Source: Aulostomus chinensis (lineage: Eukaryota; Chordata; Actinopteri; Syngnathiformes; Aulostomidae). Taken from it: a stretch of 64,000 bases of DNA. Positions within the stretch are counted from its first letter, which is position 1. Each line of letters opens with the position of its first letter. Shown here one piece after another: positions 21,623 through 34,397 of this stretch. Location: positions 16,584,677 to 16,648,676 of the forward strand of contig JBBMOA010000020.1 of assembly GCA_037954235.1 (NCBI GenBank), read 5' to 3'. The position numbers and the translations under genes were made by a program. The notes beneath the pieces are model-generated. The model had not been told where the DNA came from. It searched no databases and saw only the letters and a program-made list of their open reading frames with translations.

Positions 21623-22163
21623 GGGATCTGTCCTGCCATCTGTGCTTGATGTCTGTTGCTGCAGAAGCGACGCAGTGACTGGCTGATGGCCGTTTGTTTA
21701 CAATTACAAGGACGTCATCACGTTAAATCATGAACATTGGAAGAGGCTGAGTTATTTCTAAGGCCTCAATGAGTCTCATTGCAAAGTAAGGTCTGACGAG
21801 GATCATGTCAGAGGGTGGTTGTTGTTTTATTTTAGGCTTTTTAAAGACATATTTCATGAAAAAATGCATCAAATTAATTTACCTAACACAAACACAACAC
21901 ACTCATTGCTCATTCTCTAATATTTAGTTATGTATTTCAACAGAGGAAAAAGAACATATGAAAAAATACAACATATTAAAATAATTCCGAGATGCAGTTT
22001 CTTTCTAAATGTCATACATTTTTTAATAGGGACATCACATTTCAATGAAAAAATGTACATCTTTAATGGAGACATGGACAGTGGAGAAAAATTCCATTGT
22101 TGTGATCACTTCCTGTTGGTTGACAAGCCGTCAGCTGCTGCCTGTTCTCACTTCATCACGGCC

Positions 22164-23112
22164 GTGAGCCTCCGTCACGTCAATCATTAGAACAGTAGTC
22201 CTCCACGATGAAGTCTCTGGGTCTCCTGCAGCTTCTCTACTCAGGACTCCATCAGTTCCTTCTACCAGGTGTTGTCTGGTAGCTGCTGGTTTGATCCCCT
22301 GTATTATAGTCTCACTCCAGTGGTCGCCTGCTCATGCCAGTCACCAGGTTTCCTGAGGGGCCTCCACGTTTGGTCATTCTCCTCCTTGATGCTCAGAAAA
22401 GTCTCATCACCCCCCTGCCCTGTTCCACTGATGTTCTTCTCGGTGGGTCCAAGTCATTCTTGATTTATTCTGAAATTCTTTTTTCCTGCTCCCTTTTATA
22501 GAGTGGAGGATCATCCTTGTTGTTATCGTCCATAATCTGATCAGGTAAAATTGGCTTCGGAGCCAGGACAGGGCAAATAGGTCCGATTGTTCAGTCCGTT
22601 ATTAATATCACTTCCTGGTGCTTGAGATGTCATCAGCTCCTGCTGTTTTCACCACCGCCGCCATCGTGAACCACCGTCACGTCAATCATCAGAACAGTAG
22701 TCCTCCCCAATGAAGTCTCTGGGTCTCCTGTTTCTTTTCTCATCAGGACGCCATCAGTTCTTTCAATCAGGTGTTGTCTGGTGGCTGCTGGTTTGATCCC
22801 CTGTATTATAGTCTCACTCCAGTGGTCATCCGCTCATGCCAGTCACCAGGTTTCCTGAGGGGCCTCCAAGTTTGGTCATTATCCTCCTTGATGCTCAGAA
22901 AAGTCTCATCACCCCCCTGCCCTGTTCCACTGATGTTCTTCTCGCTGGGTCCAAGTCATTCTTGATTTATTCTGAAATTCTTTTTTCCTGCTCCCTTTTA
23001 TAGAGTGGAGGATCATCCTTGTTGTTATCGTCCATAATCCGATCAGGTAAAATTGCCTTCGGAGCCAGGACAGGGCAAATAGGTCCGATACTTCAGTCCG
23101 TCATTAATATCA
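22164..23112 (-). pseudogene. Unit 3: decayed partial copies A and B
   Basis: Both copies are present. Unit 3 shares cttcctgttggttgac just upstream of A (about 22110) with unit 6, and its B copy has gccttcggag, shared with unit 5, pointing to exchange among units 3, 5 and 6. Confidence 0.85.
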
Positions 23113-23150
23113 CTTCCTGGTGGTTAAGATGTCATCAGCTGTTGCTGTTG

Positions 23151-24143
23151 TCACCACCGCCGCCATCGTGAACCACCATCACGTCGATGAACAGGACGGT
23201 AGTCCTCCCTGATGAGGTCACTGGGCCTCCTGTCTCTTCTCTCATCAGGTCGCCACCAGTCACTTGTGTCCGCTGTCATCTGGCGGCTCCTGTTTTGATC
23301 TGCCATCCTGTAGCGTCCACCATCAGAGCCTCTGGCCTTCTCGGGATGATTCCAACCACCATCTTCCTTGTAATGGTGGCGATCGTGATTAAAGTTCTCC
23401 CATCGAGAACTCACCCCCTCATCTGTCTCGGGTCTCCACCAGTCACTGGCTTCGCACCGTGATTGGCGACTTTGCCAGCTGTTGCTATGGTGAGGCCTTG
23501 ACCTGTCTTGACTGGTCACCCGCTCATGCAGGACATCGGGTCTACTGAGGGGCCTCCACATGCGTTCACTCTCCCCCTCGGTCCTCAGAAAAGGCTCGTC
23601 ATGCCTGCCTTGTGTTCCTCTGATGGACTCGTGATTTAAGGGTGCAGAACGGTGTTGGTCCTTGTCAATTTTGAAAAGTACACGACGTTCCTTCTTTCCT
23701 TCGTTCTCTGCAATCCGGTGACGTAAAATTGGCTTCGGAGCCAGTTCGTCCCTTTTGATGTAAGGATGAGACAAAATGGCCTGATTGGTCAGTCCATTGT
23801 TTTGTTGCTCCAATGGGTCACTCTGGCTGAGTGAATTCCCCGGAGGGGTCGGTCCAGCCTCTTCCTGGTTTGAGATTGGCTGGGCGATTGAATTGCCAGG
23901 AGAGGTCTGTCCAGCCTCTTGCTGGTTTGGGGTTCGCTGGGCGATTGAATTGCCAGGAGAGGTCAGTCCAACCTCCTGTGGCTCCGGCTCAGCATTTTGA
24001 TGACCAATTTGCCCATTCTGGATCAAAAAGCTCATCAGCCTCAGGGTCTGCCGTTTTCGCTTCCCTGGCTTCTGACTGTATGTTTCATAGTCCATGTCAG
24101 GCTCCAGAGGATCTTCATCGTATTCGTCACCTGAGTACCACAT
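23151..24143 (-). CDS. Array gene copy 3, 330 aa
   Basis: Beta type: three 19-residue repeats, HRIAEN in place of HRRTKNAEN (a 9-base in-frame deletion), SRPDVLH, and a C-terminal RRW. It keeps the alpha-like DQHRSAPLNHE segment, so it looks like a mosaic of alpha and beta copies. RRVLF is intact. TATA-like box at 24238-24245. Confidence 0.65.
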   Translation of the reverse strand: MWYSGDEYDEDPLEPDMDYETYSQKPGKRKRQTLRLMSFLIQNGQIGHQNAEPEPQEVGLTSPGNSIAQRTPNQQEAGQTSPGNSIAQPISNQEEAGPTPPGNSLSQSDPLEQQNNGLTNQAILSHPYIKRDELAPKPILRHRIAENEGKKERRVLFKIDKDQHRSAPLNHESIRGTQGRHDEPFLRTEGESERMWRPLSRPDVLHERVTSQDRSRPHHSNSWQSRQSRCEASDWWRPETDEGVSSRWENFNHDRHHYKEDGGWNHPEKARGSDGGRYRMADQNRSRQMTADTSDWWRPDERRDRRPSDLIREDYRPVHRRDGGSRWRRW

Positions 24144-24692
24144 GACGAAATCAAGATGCTTCCTTGGTAGGATTGGCTGGTAGAAAGGAAGTGGATTTCT
24201 GTTTGTATGTTGTTTGATGATGGTGAAGCAGGGAGGTCTTATACATCCCCTGTAGTTTCAGTCAGTGTGGGACATGACTGGGATCACAGGACCCTGATCT
24301 CCTTCACAACTGTCGAGACGACTGAGGTCTGTGATGGCTGTGAAGGTCATGACTCAGAAATGCTGTGATGTCAGAAGCTCCAGTGGTGGCCGGTACCATG
24401 TGGTACGACTGAGTACAGCTTCCTTTTTTTTTGTTTCTTGTTTTTTTAACGTTTAACGTTACTTCTCAGACATAGAGAGTGGGGTTTCTACAAAATGTAT
24501 TCTGAACTACATTGACACCTTTTGTTTTCCTTTGTTTTTATGATGGGTCCAAGAGCTTGGGGCAGGGAAAAAAGCCAAAACTCAGAAAAGAGTTGTCATT
24601 TTTTCTTAGAAGTGGTTCATTAATGCATAAAATACATTAATTCCCACACATATGACATTCAAAGCACGACTGTGTTTTAAATGGTTGCTAAG

Positions 24693-25450
24693 AATTGCAC
24701 ATTACTCATACAAATGACAAGTTTACAGTATTTCCTTATTTAATTTTGCTCCATATTCTGGCACATTGTAGATTTTAATTTTATGGTTATTTTATTTAAT
24801 TTTTGTATTTTTTGTACTTTTATATTGCTGCTGCAATAAGAGAATTTCCCAGTTTGGGACAAATAAAGTACCTATCTTATCTTATCTTATCTTATCTCCA
24901 GATTTACATAAATGTTCAATTGCTCGCAGTGTGACTTTGAAGTGCTGTATGTCTGCAAGTTTTCTACTTAAAAGTTAAAAGCTTAAAACTTGGTTTCGGG
25001 TCGAAAACTTGCACCAAGGCCTTCAGAGGAAAAAGACGTTACAGCGGAGCAGCGCCAGGACAAAGAGGTACCGTCACAGGAACTGTGAAATACGCGAGAG
25101 TGACTGGTAATAATTCCTTATGTGTCAAACCTTGTAGATTGAACATTAAAATTAAATTTGTTAAAAATGTTTGGGCTTGAAAACAGGTTTTGATCTTTGG
25201 TTTCATTTACTGATATTGTACTTATTTTTTTTAATCTGCAAAAGTTTGAACTTTGAGAGTGTTTGAATAAGAGCGAACTGTGAGAAAATGTTAATGCCTG
25301 CCTGAGAAAAGTGTATAAAAGTGTGTGGGTAGGGGTTTTACGGCCTTAAAACATGTATAATAGTAAAAAATAAAGCTGATTACTTGGCGGATTTCGTCTA
25401 TTGCGGGTTATTTTTAGAACGTATCCCCCACGATAAACGAGGGACCACAG
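24693..25450. mobile_element. Unit 3: transposon-derived block
   Basis: AATAAA plus TATCT tail and pogo-like end, as in unit 1, ending gagggaccacag|TA. Confidence 0.55.
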
Positions 25451-25622
25451 TATTGCATATTGTAAAAAGTGGAGCATTGTATTGCATTCTCTGATAGGAC
25501 CACTGGGTGCCGCCAAAGTCAGTAATCTTCAATTGTGGTTACTAAAGTACATAATCACTGGGAAAAATGTTGCTTTCTTGAAATATTTTCACCCCTGAAT
25601 GAAGAATAAACTTCAACTAAGG

Positions 25623-26474
25623 TAGGGCTGTAATCTCCCAGTCGACTGGTCGATATATTCGTCAATACGTCCTGGTTCGACCAAAATGCTAATAGTTCGA
25701 TTTTTTTAACCACGTTAATTTCGTCAGAAGGAATGTACCATATTGTAATGGGGGTTTTGTCAAAGCACCCCTCTTTCTCAGACAACAATCAATCTTTGAA
25801 CACCCCCTTTGTTTTGCTATTTTGGACTCGCCCGACCCGCTAGAGACAGACAGACTGAAGAGTACTAGAAGGCCGACATCTGGTGGTTTGATGAATGTAT
25901 ACTTAATTTTGATGGTTTCATTTATAGTCAGTCCTCGGCCATCATGTCAAAGACATCTGCAGTGTGGCAGCATTTCATGAAAATAGATAATGGAAAAAAA
26001 GTCGAATGCAAGTTTGCAAAGATCAGTTTTCATGTCACAGCTCCACTACAAACACGACGGCGTATCACCTAAAAACGGTAAGCTAACGTGTCCACCTTAG
26101 GTTGCCCCGTCAGTTTTGAGTATATGAACATATCAGAATTGATATTTCAATGTTTCAGTCTAATAATTGTTTTGTTTTAATTGTAAAAACCGTGAACTTG
26201 CATTTTGCTTGAGCGTAAAGTTTTAATTTAAAAGTCTGTTTGTGTCTCAGCCGCAATGCTGAGCTCCTGTGTTGAGTCTCGCTCTGTGCGCAGGACAAAT
26301 GATTGTGTTGCTCAATTATTATGACGTGACAAAAACAATTGTCTACATATTCCTCAGCAGGTTTTGTGTTGATAGTTGACACAGTATATTTTTCATATAT
26401 AAAATTAGTCGATTTTTAGTCGAAATTTGAGGGCTTCAGTCGACCAAGAATTTCTTTGGTTGATTACAGCCCAA
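25623..26474 (+). mobile_element. Unit 3: non-autonomous hAT-like element
   Basis: 852 bp. It carries a small deletion near 26190, where aaaaaccgtgaac replaces aaaaattcttaccgtgaac. Inverted ends intact. Confidence 0.75.
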
Positions 26475-27015
26475 GGGATCTGTCCTGCCATCTGTACTTG
26501 ATGTCTGTTGCTGCAGAAGCGACGCAGTGACTGGCTGATGGCCGTTTGTTTACAATTACAAGGACGTCATCACGATGAATCATGAACATTGGAAGAGGCT
26601 GAGTTATTTCTAAGGCCTCAATGAGTCTCATTGCAAAGTAAGGTCTGACGAGGATCATGTAAGAGGGTGGTTGTTGTTTTATTTAAGGCTTTTTAAAGAC
26701 ATATTTCATGAAAAAATGCATCAAATTAATTTACCTAACACAAACACGACACACTCATTGCTCATTCTCTAATATTTAGTTATGTATTTCAACAGAGGAA
26801 AAAGAACATATGAAAAAATACAACATATTAAAATAATTCCGAGATGCAGTTTCTTTCTAAATGTCATACATTTTTTAATAGGGACATCACATTTCAATGA
26901 AAAAATGTACATCTTTAATGGAGACATGGACAGTGGAGAAAAATTCCATTGTTGTGATCACTTCCTGGTGGTTGACAAGCCGTCAGCTGCTGCCTGTTCT
27001 CACTTCATCACGGCC

Positions 27016-27965
27016 GTGAGCCTCCGTCACGTCAATCATTAGAACAGTAGTCCTCCCCGATGAAGTCTCTGGGTCTCCTGTTTCTTTTCTCATCAGGACG
27101 CCATCAGTTCCTTCTACCAGGTGTTGTCTGGTAGCTGCTGGTTTGATCCCCTGTATTATAGTCTCACTCCACTGGTCGTCCGCTCATGCCAGTCACCAGG
27201 TTTCCTGAGGGGCCTCCACGTTTGGTCATTCTCCTCCTTGATGCTCAGAAAAGTCTCATCACCCCCCTGCCCTGTTCCACTGATGTTCTTCTCGGTGGGT
27301 CCAAGTCATTCTTGATTTATTCTGAAATTCTTTTTTCCTGCTCCCTTTTGTAGAGTGGAGGATCATCCTTGTTGTTATCGTCCATAATCTGATCAGGTAA
27401 AATTGGCTTCGGAGCCAGGACAGGGCAAATAGGTCCGATTGTTCAGTCCGTTATTAATATCACTTCCTGGTGCTTGAGATGTCATCAGCTCCTGCTGTTT
27501 TCACCACTGCCGCCATCGTGAACCACCGTCACGTCAATCATCAGAACAGTAGTCCTCCCCAATGAAGTCTCTGGTTCTCCTGTTTCTTTTCTCATCAGGA
27601 CGCCATCAGTTCCTTCAATCAGGTGTTGTCTGGTGGCTGCTGGTTCTATCCCCTGTATTATAGTCTCACTCCAGTGGTCATCCGCTCATGCCAGTCACCA
27701 GGTTTCCTGAGGGGCCTCCACGTTTGGTCATTCTCCTCCTTGATGCTCAGAAAAGTCTCATCACCCCCCTGCCCTGTTCCACTGATGTTCTTCTTGGTGG
27801 GTCCAAGTCATTCTTGATTTATTCTGAAATTCTTTTTTCCTGCTCCCTTTTATAGAGTGGAGGATCATCCTTGTTGTTATCGTCCATAAGCCGATCAGGT
27901 AACATTGGCTTCGGAGCCAGGACAGGGCAAATAGGTCCGATTGTTCAGTCCGTCATTAATATCAC
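27016..27965 (-). pseudogene. Unit 4: decayed partial copies A and B
   Basis: Both copies are present. B has tggttctatcccc, a variant shared with units 10 and 11. Confidence 0.85.
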
Positions 27966-28002
27966 TTCCTGGTGGTTAAGATGTCATCAGCTGTTGCTGT
28001 TG

Positions 28003-28995
28003 TCACCACCGCCGCCATCGTGAACCACCGTCACGTCGTTCAAAAGGACGGTAGTCCTCCCTGATGAGGTTACTGGGCCTCCTGTCTCTTCTCTCATCAG
28101 GTCGCCACCAGTCACTTGTGTCCGCTGTCATCTGGCGGCTCCTGTTTTGATCTGCCATCCTGTAGCGGCCACCATCAGAGCCTCTGGCCTTCTCGGGATG
28201 ATTCCAACCACCATCTTCCTTGTAATGGTGGCGATCGTGATTAAAGTTCTCCCATCGAGAACTCACCCCCTCATCTGTCTCGGGTCTCCACCAGTCACTG
28301 GCTTCGCACCGTGATTGGCGACTTTGCCAGCTGTTGCTATGGTGAGGCCTTGACCTGTCTTGACTGGTCACCCGCTCATGCAGGACAGCAGTTCTACTGA
28401 GGGGCCTCCACATGCGTTCACTCTCCCCCTCGATCCTCAGAAAAGGCTCGTCATGCCTGCCTTGTGTTCCTCTGATGGACTCATGACTTCTGGGGGCAGA
28501 ACGGCGTTGGTCCTCGTCAATTTTGAAAAGTACACGACGTTCCTTCTTTCCTTCGTTCTCTGCAATCCGGTGACGTAAAATTGGCTTCGGAGCCAGTTCG
28601 TCCCTTTTGATGTAAGGATGAGACAAAATGGCCTGATTGGTCAGTCCATTGTTTTGTTGCTCCAATGGGTCACTCTGGCTGAGTGAATTCCCCGGAGGGG
28701 TCGGTCCAGCCTCTTCCTGGTTTGAGATTGGCTGGGCGATTGAATTGCCAGGAGAGGTCTGTCCAGCCTCTTCCTGGTTTGGGGTTCGCTGGGCGATTGA
28801 ATTGCCAGGAGAGGTCAGTCCAACCTCCTGTGGCTCCGGCTCAGCATTTTGATGACCAATTTGCCCATTCTGGATCAAAAAGCTCATCAGCCTCAGGGTC
28901 TGCCGTTTTCGCTTCCCTGGCTTCTGACTGTATGTTTCATAGTCCATGTCAGGCTCCAGAGGATCTTCATCGTATTCGTCACCTGAGTACCACAT
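28003..28995 (-). CDS. Array gene copy 4, 330 aa
   Basis: Gamma type, marked by RIEGESE, SRTAVLH and RPSNLIR, shared with copies 8 and 10. Unique end variant YRPFERRDGG where the others have YRPVHRRDGG. RRVLF and KPILR intact; three 19-residue repeats. TATA-like box at 29090-29097. Confidence 0.65.
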   Translation of the reverse strand: MWYSGDEYDEDPLEPDMDYETYSQKPGKRKRQTLRLMSFLIQNGQIGHQNAEPEPQEVGLTSPGNSIAQRTPNQEEAGQTSPGNSIAQPISNQEEAGPTPPGNSLSQSDPLEQQNNGLTNQAILSHPYIKRDELAPKPILRHRIAENEGKKERRVLFKIDEDQRRSAPRSHESIRGTQGRHDEPFLRIEGESERMWRPLSRTAVLHERVTSQDRSRPHHSNSWQSRQSRCEASDWWRPETDEGVSSRWENFNHDRHHYKEDGGWNHPEKARGSDGGRYRMADQNRSRQMTADTSDWWRPDERRDRRPSNLIREDYRPFERRDGGSRWRRW

Positions 28996-29542
28996 GACGA
29001 AATCAAGATGCTTCCTTGGTAGGATTGGCTGGTAGAAAGGAAGTGGATTTCTGTTTGTATGTTGTTTGATGATGGTGAAGCAGGGAGGTCTTATACATCC
29101 CCTGTAGTTTCAGTCAGTGTGGGACATGACTGGGATCACAGGACCCTGATCTCCTTCACAACTGTCGAGACGACTGAGGTCTGTGATGGCTGTGAAGGTC
29201 ATGACTCAGAAATGCTGTGATGTCAGAAGCTCCAGTGGTGGCCGGTACCATGTGGTACGACTGAGTACAGCTTCCTTTTTTTTTGTATTTTTTTTTTAAC
29301 GTTTAACGTTACTTCTCAGACATAGAGAGTGGGGTTTCTACAAAATGTATTCTGAACTACATTGACACCTTTTGTTTTCCTTTGTTTTTATGATGGGTCC
29401 AAGAGCTTGGGGCAGGGAAAAAAGCCAAAACTCAGAAAAGAGTTGTCATTTTTTCTTAGAAGTGGTTCATTAATGCATAAAATACATTAATTCCCACACA
29501 TATGACATTCAAAGCACGACTGTGTTTTAAATGGTTGCTAAG

Positions 29543-30300
29543 AATTGCACATTACTCATACAAATGACAAGTTTACAGTATTTCCTGATTTAATTTTGCT
29601 CCATATTCTGGCACATTGTAGATTTTAATTTTATGGTTATTTTATTTAATTTTTGTATTTTTTGTACTTTTATATTGCTGCTGCAATAAGAGAATTTCCC
29701 AGTTTGGGACAAATAAAGTACCTATCTTATCTTATCTTATCTTATCTCCAGATTTACATAAATGTTCAATTGCTCGCAGTGTGACTTTGAAGTGCTGTAT
29801 GTCTGCAAGTTTTCTACTTAAAAGTTAAAAGCTTAAAACTTGGTTTCGGGTCGAAAACTTGCACCAAGGCCTTCAGAGGAAAAAGACGTTACAGCGGAGC
29901 AGCGCCAGGACAAAGAGGTACCGTCACAGGAACTGTGAAATACGCGAGAGTTACTGGTAATAATTCCTTATGTGTCAAACCTTGTAGATTGAACATGAAA
30001 ATTAAATTTGTTAAAAATGTTTGGGCTTGAAAACAGGTTTTGATCTTTGGTTTCATTTACTGATATTGTACTTATTTTTTTTAATCAGCAAAAGTTTGAA
30101 CTTTGAGAGTGTTTGAAAAAGAGCGAACTGTGAGAAAATGTTAATGCCTGCCTGAGAAAAGTGTATAAAAGTGTGTGGGTAGGGGTTTTACGGCCTTAAA
30201 ACATGTATAATAGTAAAAAATAAAGCTGATTACTTGGCGGATTTCGTCTATTGCGGGTTATTTTTAGAACGTATCCCCCACGATAAACGAGGGACCACAG
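29543..30300. mobile_element. Unit 4: transposon-derived block
   Basis: Same composite; ends gagggaccacag|TA. Confidence 0.55.
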
Positions 30301-30472
30301 TATTGCATATTGTAAAAAGTGGAGCATTGTATTGCATTCTCTGATAGGACCACTGGGTGCCGCCAAAGTCAGTAATCTTCAATTGTGGTTACTAAAGTAC
30401 ATAATCACTGGGAAAAATGTTGCTTTCTTGAAATATTTTCACCCCTTAATGAAGAATAAACTTCAACTAAGG

Positions 30473-31330
30473 TAGGGCTGTAATCTCCCAGTCGACTGGT
30501 CGATATATTCGTCAATACGTCCTGGTTCGACCAAAATGCTAATAGTTCGATTTTTTTAACCACGTTAATTTCGTCAGAAGGAATGTACCATATTGTAATG
30601 GGGGTTTTGTCAAAGCACCCCTCTTTCTCAGACAACAATCAATCTTTGAACACCCCCTTTGTTTTGCTATTTTGGACTCGCCCGACCCGCTAGAGACAGA
30701 CAGACTGAAGAGTACTAGAAGGCCGACATCTGGTGGTTTGATGAATGTATACTTAATTTTGATGGTTTCATTTATAGTCAGTCCTCGGCCATCATGTCAA
30801 AGACATCTGCAGTGTGGCAGCATTTCATGAAAATAGATAATGGAAAAAAAGTCGAATGCAAGTTTGCAAAGATCAGTTTTCATGTCACAGCTCCACTACA
30901 AACACGACGGCGTATCACCTAAAAACGGTAAGCTAACGTGTCCACCTTAGGTTGCCCCGTCAGTTTTGAGTATATGAACATATCAGAATTGATATTTCAA
31001 TGTTTCAGTCTAATAATTGTTTTGTTTTAATTGTAAGAATTCTTACCGTGAACTTGCCTTTTGCTTGAGCGTAAAGTTTTAATTTAAAAGTCTGTTTGTG
31101 TCTCAGCCGCAATGCTGAGCTCCTGTGTTGAGTCTCGCTCTGTGCGCAGGACAAATGATTGTGTCGCTCAATTATTATGACGTGACGAAAACAATTGTCT
31201 ACATATTCCTCAGCAGGTTTTGTGTTGATAGTTGACACAGTATATTTTTCATATATAAAATTAGTCGATTTTTAGTCGAAATTTGAGGGCTTCAGTCGAC
31301 CAAGAATTTCTTTGGTTGATTACAGCCCAA
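30473..31330 (+). mobile_element. Unit 4: non-autonomous hAT-like element
   Basis: 858 bp with inverted ends and the BED-like start as in unit 2. Confidence 0.75.
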
Positions 31331-31870
31331 GGGATCTGTCCTGCCATCTGTGCTTGATGTCTGTTGCTGCAGAAGCGACGCAGTGACTGGCTGATGGCCG
31401 TTTGTTTACAATTACAAGGACGTCATCACGATGAATCATTAACATTGGAAGAGGCTGAGTTATATCTAAGGCCTCAATGAGTCTCATTGCAAAGTAAGGT
31501 CTGACGAGGATCATGTCAGAGGGTGGTTGTTGTTTATTAAAGGCTTTTTAAAGACATATTTCATGAAAAAATGCATCAAATTAATTTACCTAACACAAAC
31601 ACAACACACTCATTGCTCATTCTCTAATATTTAGTTATGTATTTCAACAGAGGAAAAAGAACATATGAAAAAATACAACATATTAAAATAATTCCGAGAT
31701 GCAGTTTCTTTCTAAATGTCATACATTTTTTAATAGGGACATCACATTTCAATGAAAAAATGTACATCTTTAATGGAGACATGGACAGTGGAGAAAAATT
31801 CCATTGTTGTGATCACTTCCTGGTGGTTGACAAGCCGTCAGCTGCTGCCTGTTCTCACTTCATCACGGCC

Positions 31871-32820
31871 GTGAGCCTCCGTCACGTCAATCATTAGAAC
31901 AGTAGTCCTCCACGATGAAGTCTCTGGGTCTCCTGCAGCTTCTCTACTCAGGACGCCATCAGTTCCTTCTACCAGGTGTTGTCTGGTAGCTGCTGGTTTG
32001 ATCCCCTGTATTATAGTCTCACTCCAGTGGTCGTCTGCTCATGCCAGTCACCAGGTTTCCTGAGGGGCCTCCACGTTTGGTCATTCTCCTCCTTGATGCT
32101 CAGAAAAGTCTCATCACCCCCCTGCCCTGTTCCACTGATGTTCTTCTCGGTGGGTCCAAGTCATTCTTGATTTATTCTGAAATTCTTTTTTCCTGCTCCC
32201 TTTTATAGAGTGGAGGATCATCCTTGTTGTTATCGTCCATAATCTGATCAGGTAAAATTGGCTTCGGAGCCAGGACAGGGCAAATAGGTCCGATTGTTCA
32301 GTCCGTTATTAATATCACTTCCTGGTGCTTGAGATGTCATCAGCTCCTGCTGTTTTCACCACCGCCGCCATCGTGAACCACCGTCACGTCAATCATCAGA
32401 ACAGTAGTCCTCCCCAATGAAGTCTCTGGGTCTCCTGTTTCTTTTCTCATCAGGACGCCATCAGTTCCTTCAATCAGGTGTTGTCTGGTGGCTGCTGGTT
32501 TGATCCCCTGTATTATAGTCTCACTCCAGTGGTCATCCGCTCATGCCAGTCACCAGGTTTCCTGAGGGGCCTCCACGTTTGGTCATTATCCTCCTTGATG
32601 CTCAGAAAAGTCTCATCACCCCCCTGCCCTGTTCCACTGATGTTCTTCTCGGTGGGTCCAAGTCATTCTTGATTTATTCTGAAATTCTTTTTTCCTGCTC
32701 CCTTTTATAGAGTGGAGGATCATCCTTGTTGTTATCGTCCATAATCCGATCAGGTAAAATTGCCTTCGGAGCCAGGACAGGGCAAATAGGTCCGATTGTT
32801 CAGTCCGTCATTAATATCAC
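31871..32820 (-). pseudogene. Unit 5: decayed partial copies A and B
   Basis: Both copies are present, closely matching those of units 3 and 6. Confidence 0.85.
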
Positions 32821-32857
32821 TTCCTGGTGGTTAAGATGTCATCAGCTGTTGCTGTTG

Positions 32858-33850
32858 TCACCACCGCCGCCATCGTGAACCACCATCACGTCGATGAACA
32901 GGACGGTAGTCCTCCCTGATGAGGTCACTGGGCCTCCTGTCTCTTCTCTCATCAGGTCGCCACCAGTCACTTGTGTCCGCTGTCATCTGGCGGCTCCTGT
33001 TTTGATCTGCCATCCTGTAGCGTCCACCATCAGAGCCTCTGGCCTTCTCGGGATGATTCCAACCACCATCTTCCTTGTAATGGTGGCGATCGTGATTAAA
33101 GTTCTCCCATCGAGAACTCACCCCCTCATCTGTCTCGGGTCTCCACCAGTCACTGGCTTCGCACCGTGATTGGCGACTTTGCCAGCTGTTGCTATGGTGA
33201 GGCCTTGACCTGTCTTGACTGGTCACCCGCTCATGCAGGACATCGGGTCTACTGAGGGGCCTCCACATGCGTTCACTCTCCCCCTCGGTCCTCAGAAAAG
33301 GCTCGTCATGCCTGCCTTGTGTTCCTCTGATGGACTCATGACTTCTGGGGGCAGAACGGCGTTGGTCCTCGTCAATTTTGAAAAGTACACGACGTTCCTT
33401 CTTTCCTTCGTTCTCTGCAATCCGGTGACGTAAAATTGGCTTCGGAGCCAGTTCGTCCCTTTTGATGTAAGGATGAGACAAAATGGCCTGATTGGTCAGT
33501 CCATTGTTTTGTTGCTCCAATGGGTCACTCTGGCTGAGTGAATTCCCCGGAGGGGTCGGTCCAGCCTCTTCCTGGTTTGAGATTGGCTGGGCGATTGAAT
33601 TGCCAGGAGAGGTCTGTCCAGCCTCTTGCTGGTTTGGGGTTCGCTGGGCGATTGAATTGCCAGGAGAGGTCAGTCCAACCTCCTGTGGCTCCGGCTCAGC
33701 ATTTTGATGACCAATTTGCCCATTCTGGATCAAAAAGCTCATCAGCCTCAGGGTCTGCCGTTTTCGCTTCCCTGGCTTCTGACTGTATGTTTCATAGTCC
33801 ATGTCAGGCTCCAGAGGATCTTCATCGTATTCGTCACCTGAGTACCACAT
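32858..33850 (-). CDS. Array gene copy 5, 330 aa
   Basis: Beta type with SRPDVLH and the DQRRSAPRSHE segment; three 19-residue repeats; RRVLF intact; RRW end. A good reference for the beta type, with no private disruption seen. TATA-like box at 33945-33952. Confidence 0.65.
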   Translation of the reverse strand: MWYSGDEYDEDPLEPDMDYETYSQKPGKRKRQTLRLMSFLIQNGQIGHQNAEPEPQEVGLTSPGNSIAQRTPNQQEAGQTSPGNSIAQPISNQEEAGPTPPGNSLSQSDPLEQQNNGLTNQAILSHPYIKRDELAPKPILRHRIAENEGKKERRVLFKIDEDQRRSAPRSHESIRGTQGRHDEPFLRTEGESERMWRPLSRPDVLHERVTSQDRSRPHHSNSWQSRQSRCEASDWWRPETDEGVSSRWENFNHDRHHYKEDGGWNHPEKARGSDGGRYRMADQNRSRQMTADTSDWWRPDERRDRRPSDLIREDYRPVHRRDGGSRWRRW

Positions 33851-34397
33851 GACGAAATCAAGATGCTTCCTTGGTAGGATTGGCTGGTAGAAAGGAAGTG
33901 TATTTCTGTTTGTATGTTGTTTGATGATGGTGAAGCAGGGAGGTCTTATACATCCCCTGTAGTTTCAGTCAGTGTGGGACATGACTGGGATCACAGGACC
34001 CTGATCTCCTTCACAACTGTCGAGACGACTGAGGTCTGTGATGGCTGTGAAGGTCATGACTCAGAAATGCTGTGATGTCAGAAGCTCCAGTGGTGGCCGG
34101 TACCATGTGGTACGACTGAGTACAGCTTCCTTTTTTTTTGTATTTTTTTTTTAACGTTTAACGTTACTTCTCAGACATAGAGAGTGGGGTTTCTACAAAA
34201 TGTATTCTGAACTACATTGACACCTTTTGTTTTCCTTTGTTTTTATGATGGGTCCAAGAGCTTGGGGCAGGGAAAAAAGCCAAAACTCAGAAAAGAGTTG
34301 TCATTTTTTCTTAGAAGTGGTTCATTAATGCATAAAATACATTAATTCCCACACATATGACATTCAAAGCACGACTGTGTTTTAAATGGTTGCTAAG

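Noticed and set aside
21930..22190. Plus-strand 86-codon frame beginning MYFNRGKRTYEK in units 3-6
   Set aside because: It is broken in units 1, 2 and 7-11 by a single base change (ttaaaaaa for tgaaaaaa), sits in AT-rich sequence and runs antisense into copy A.
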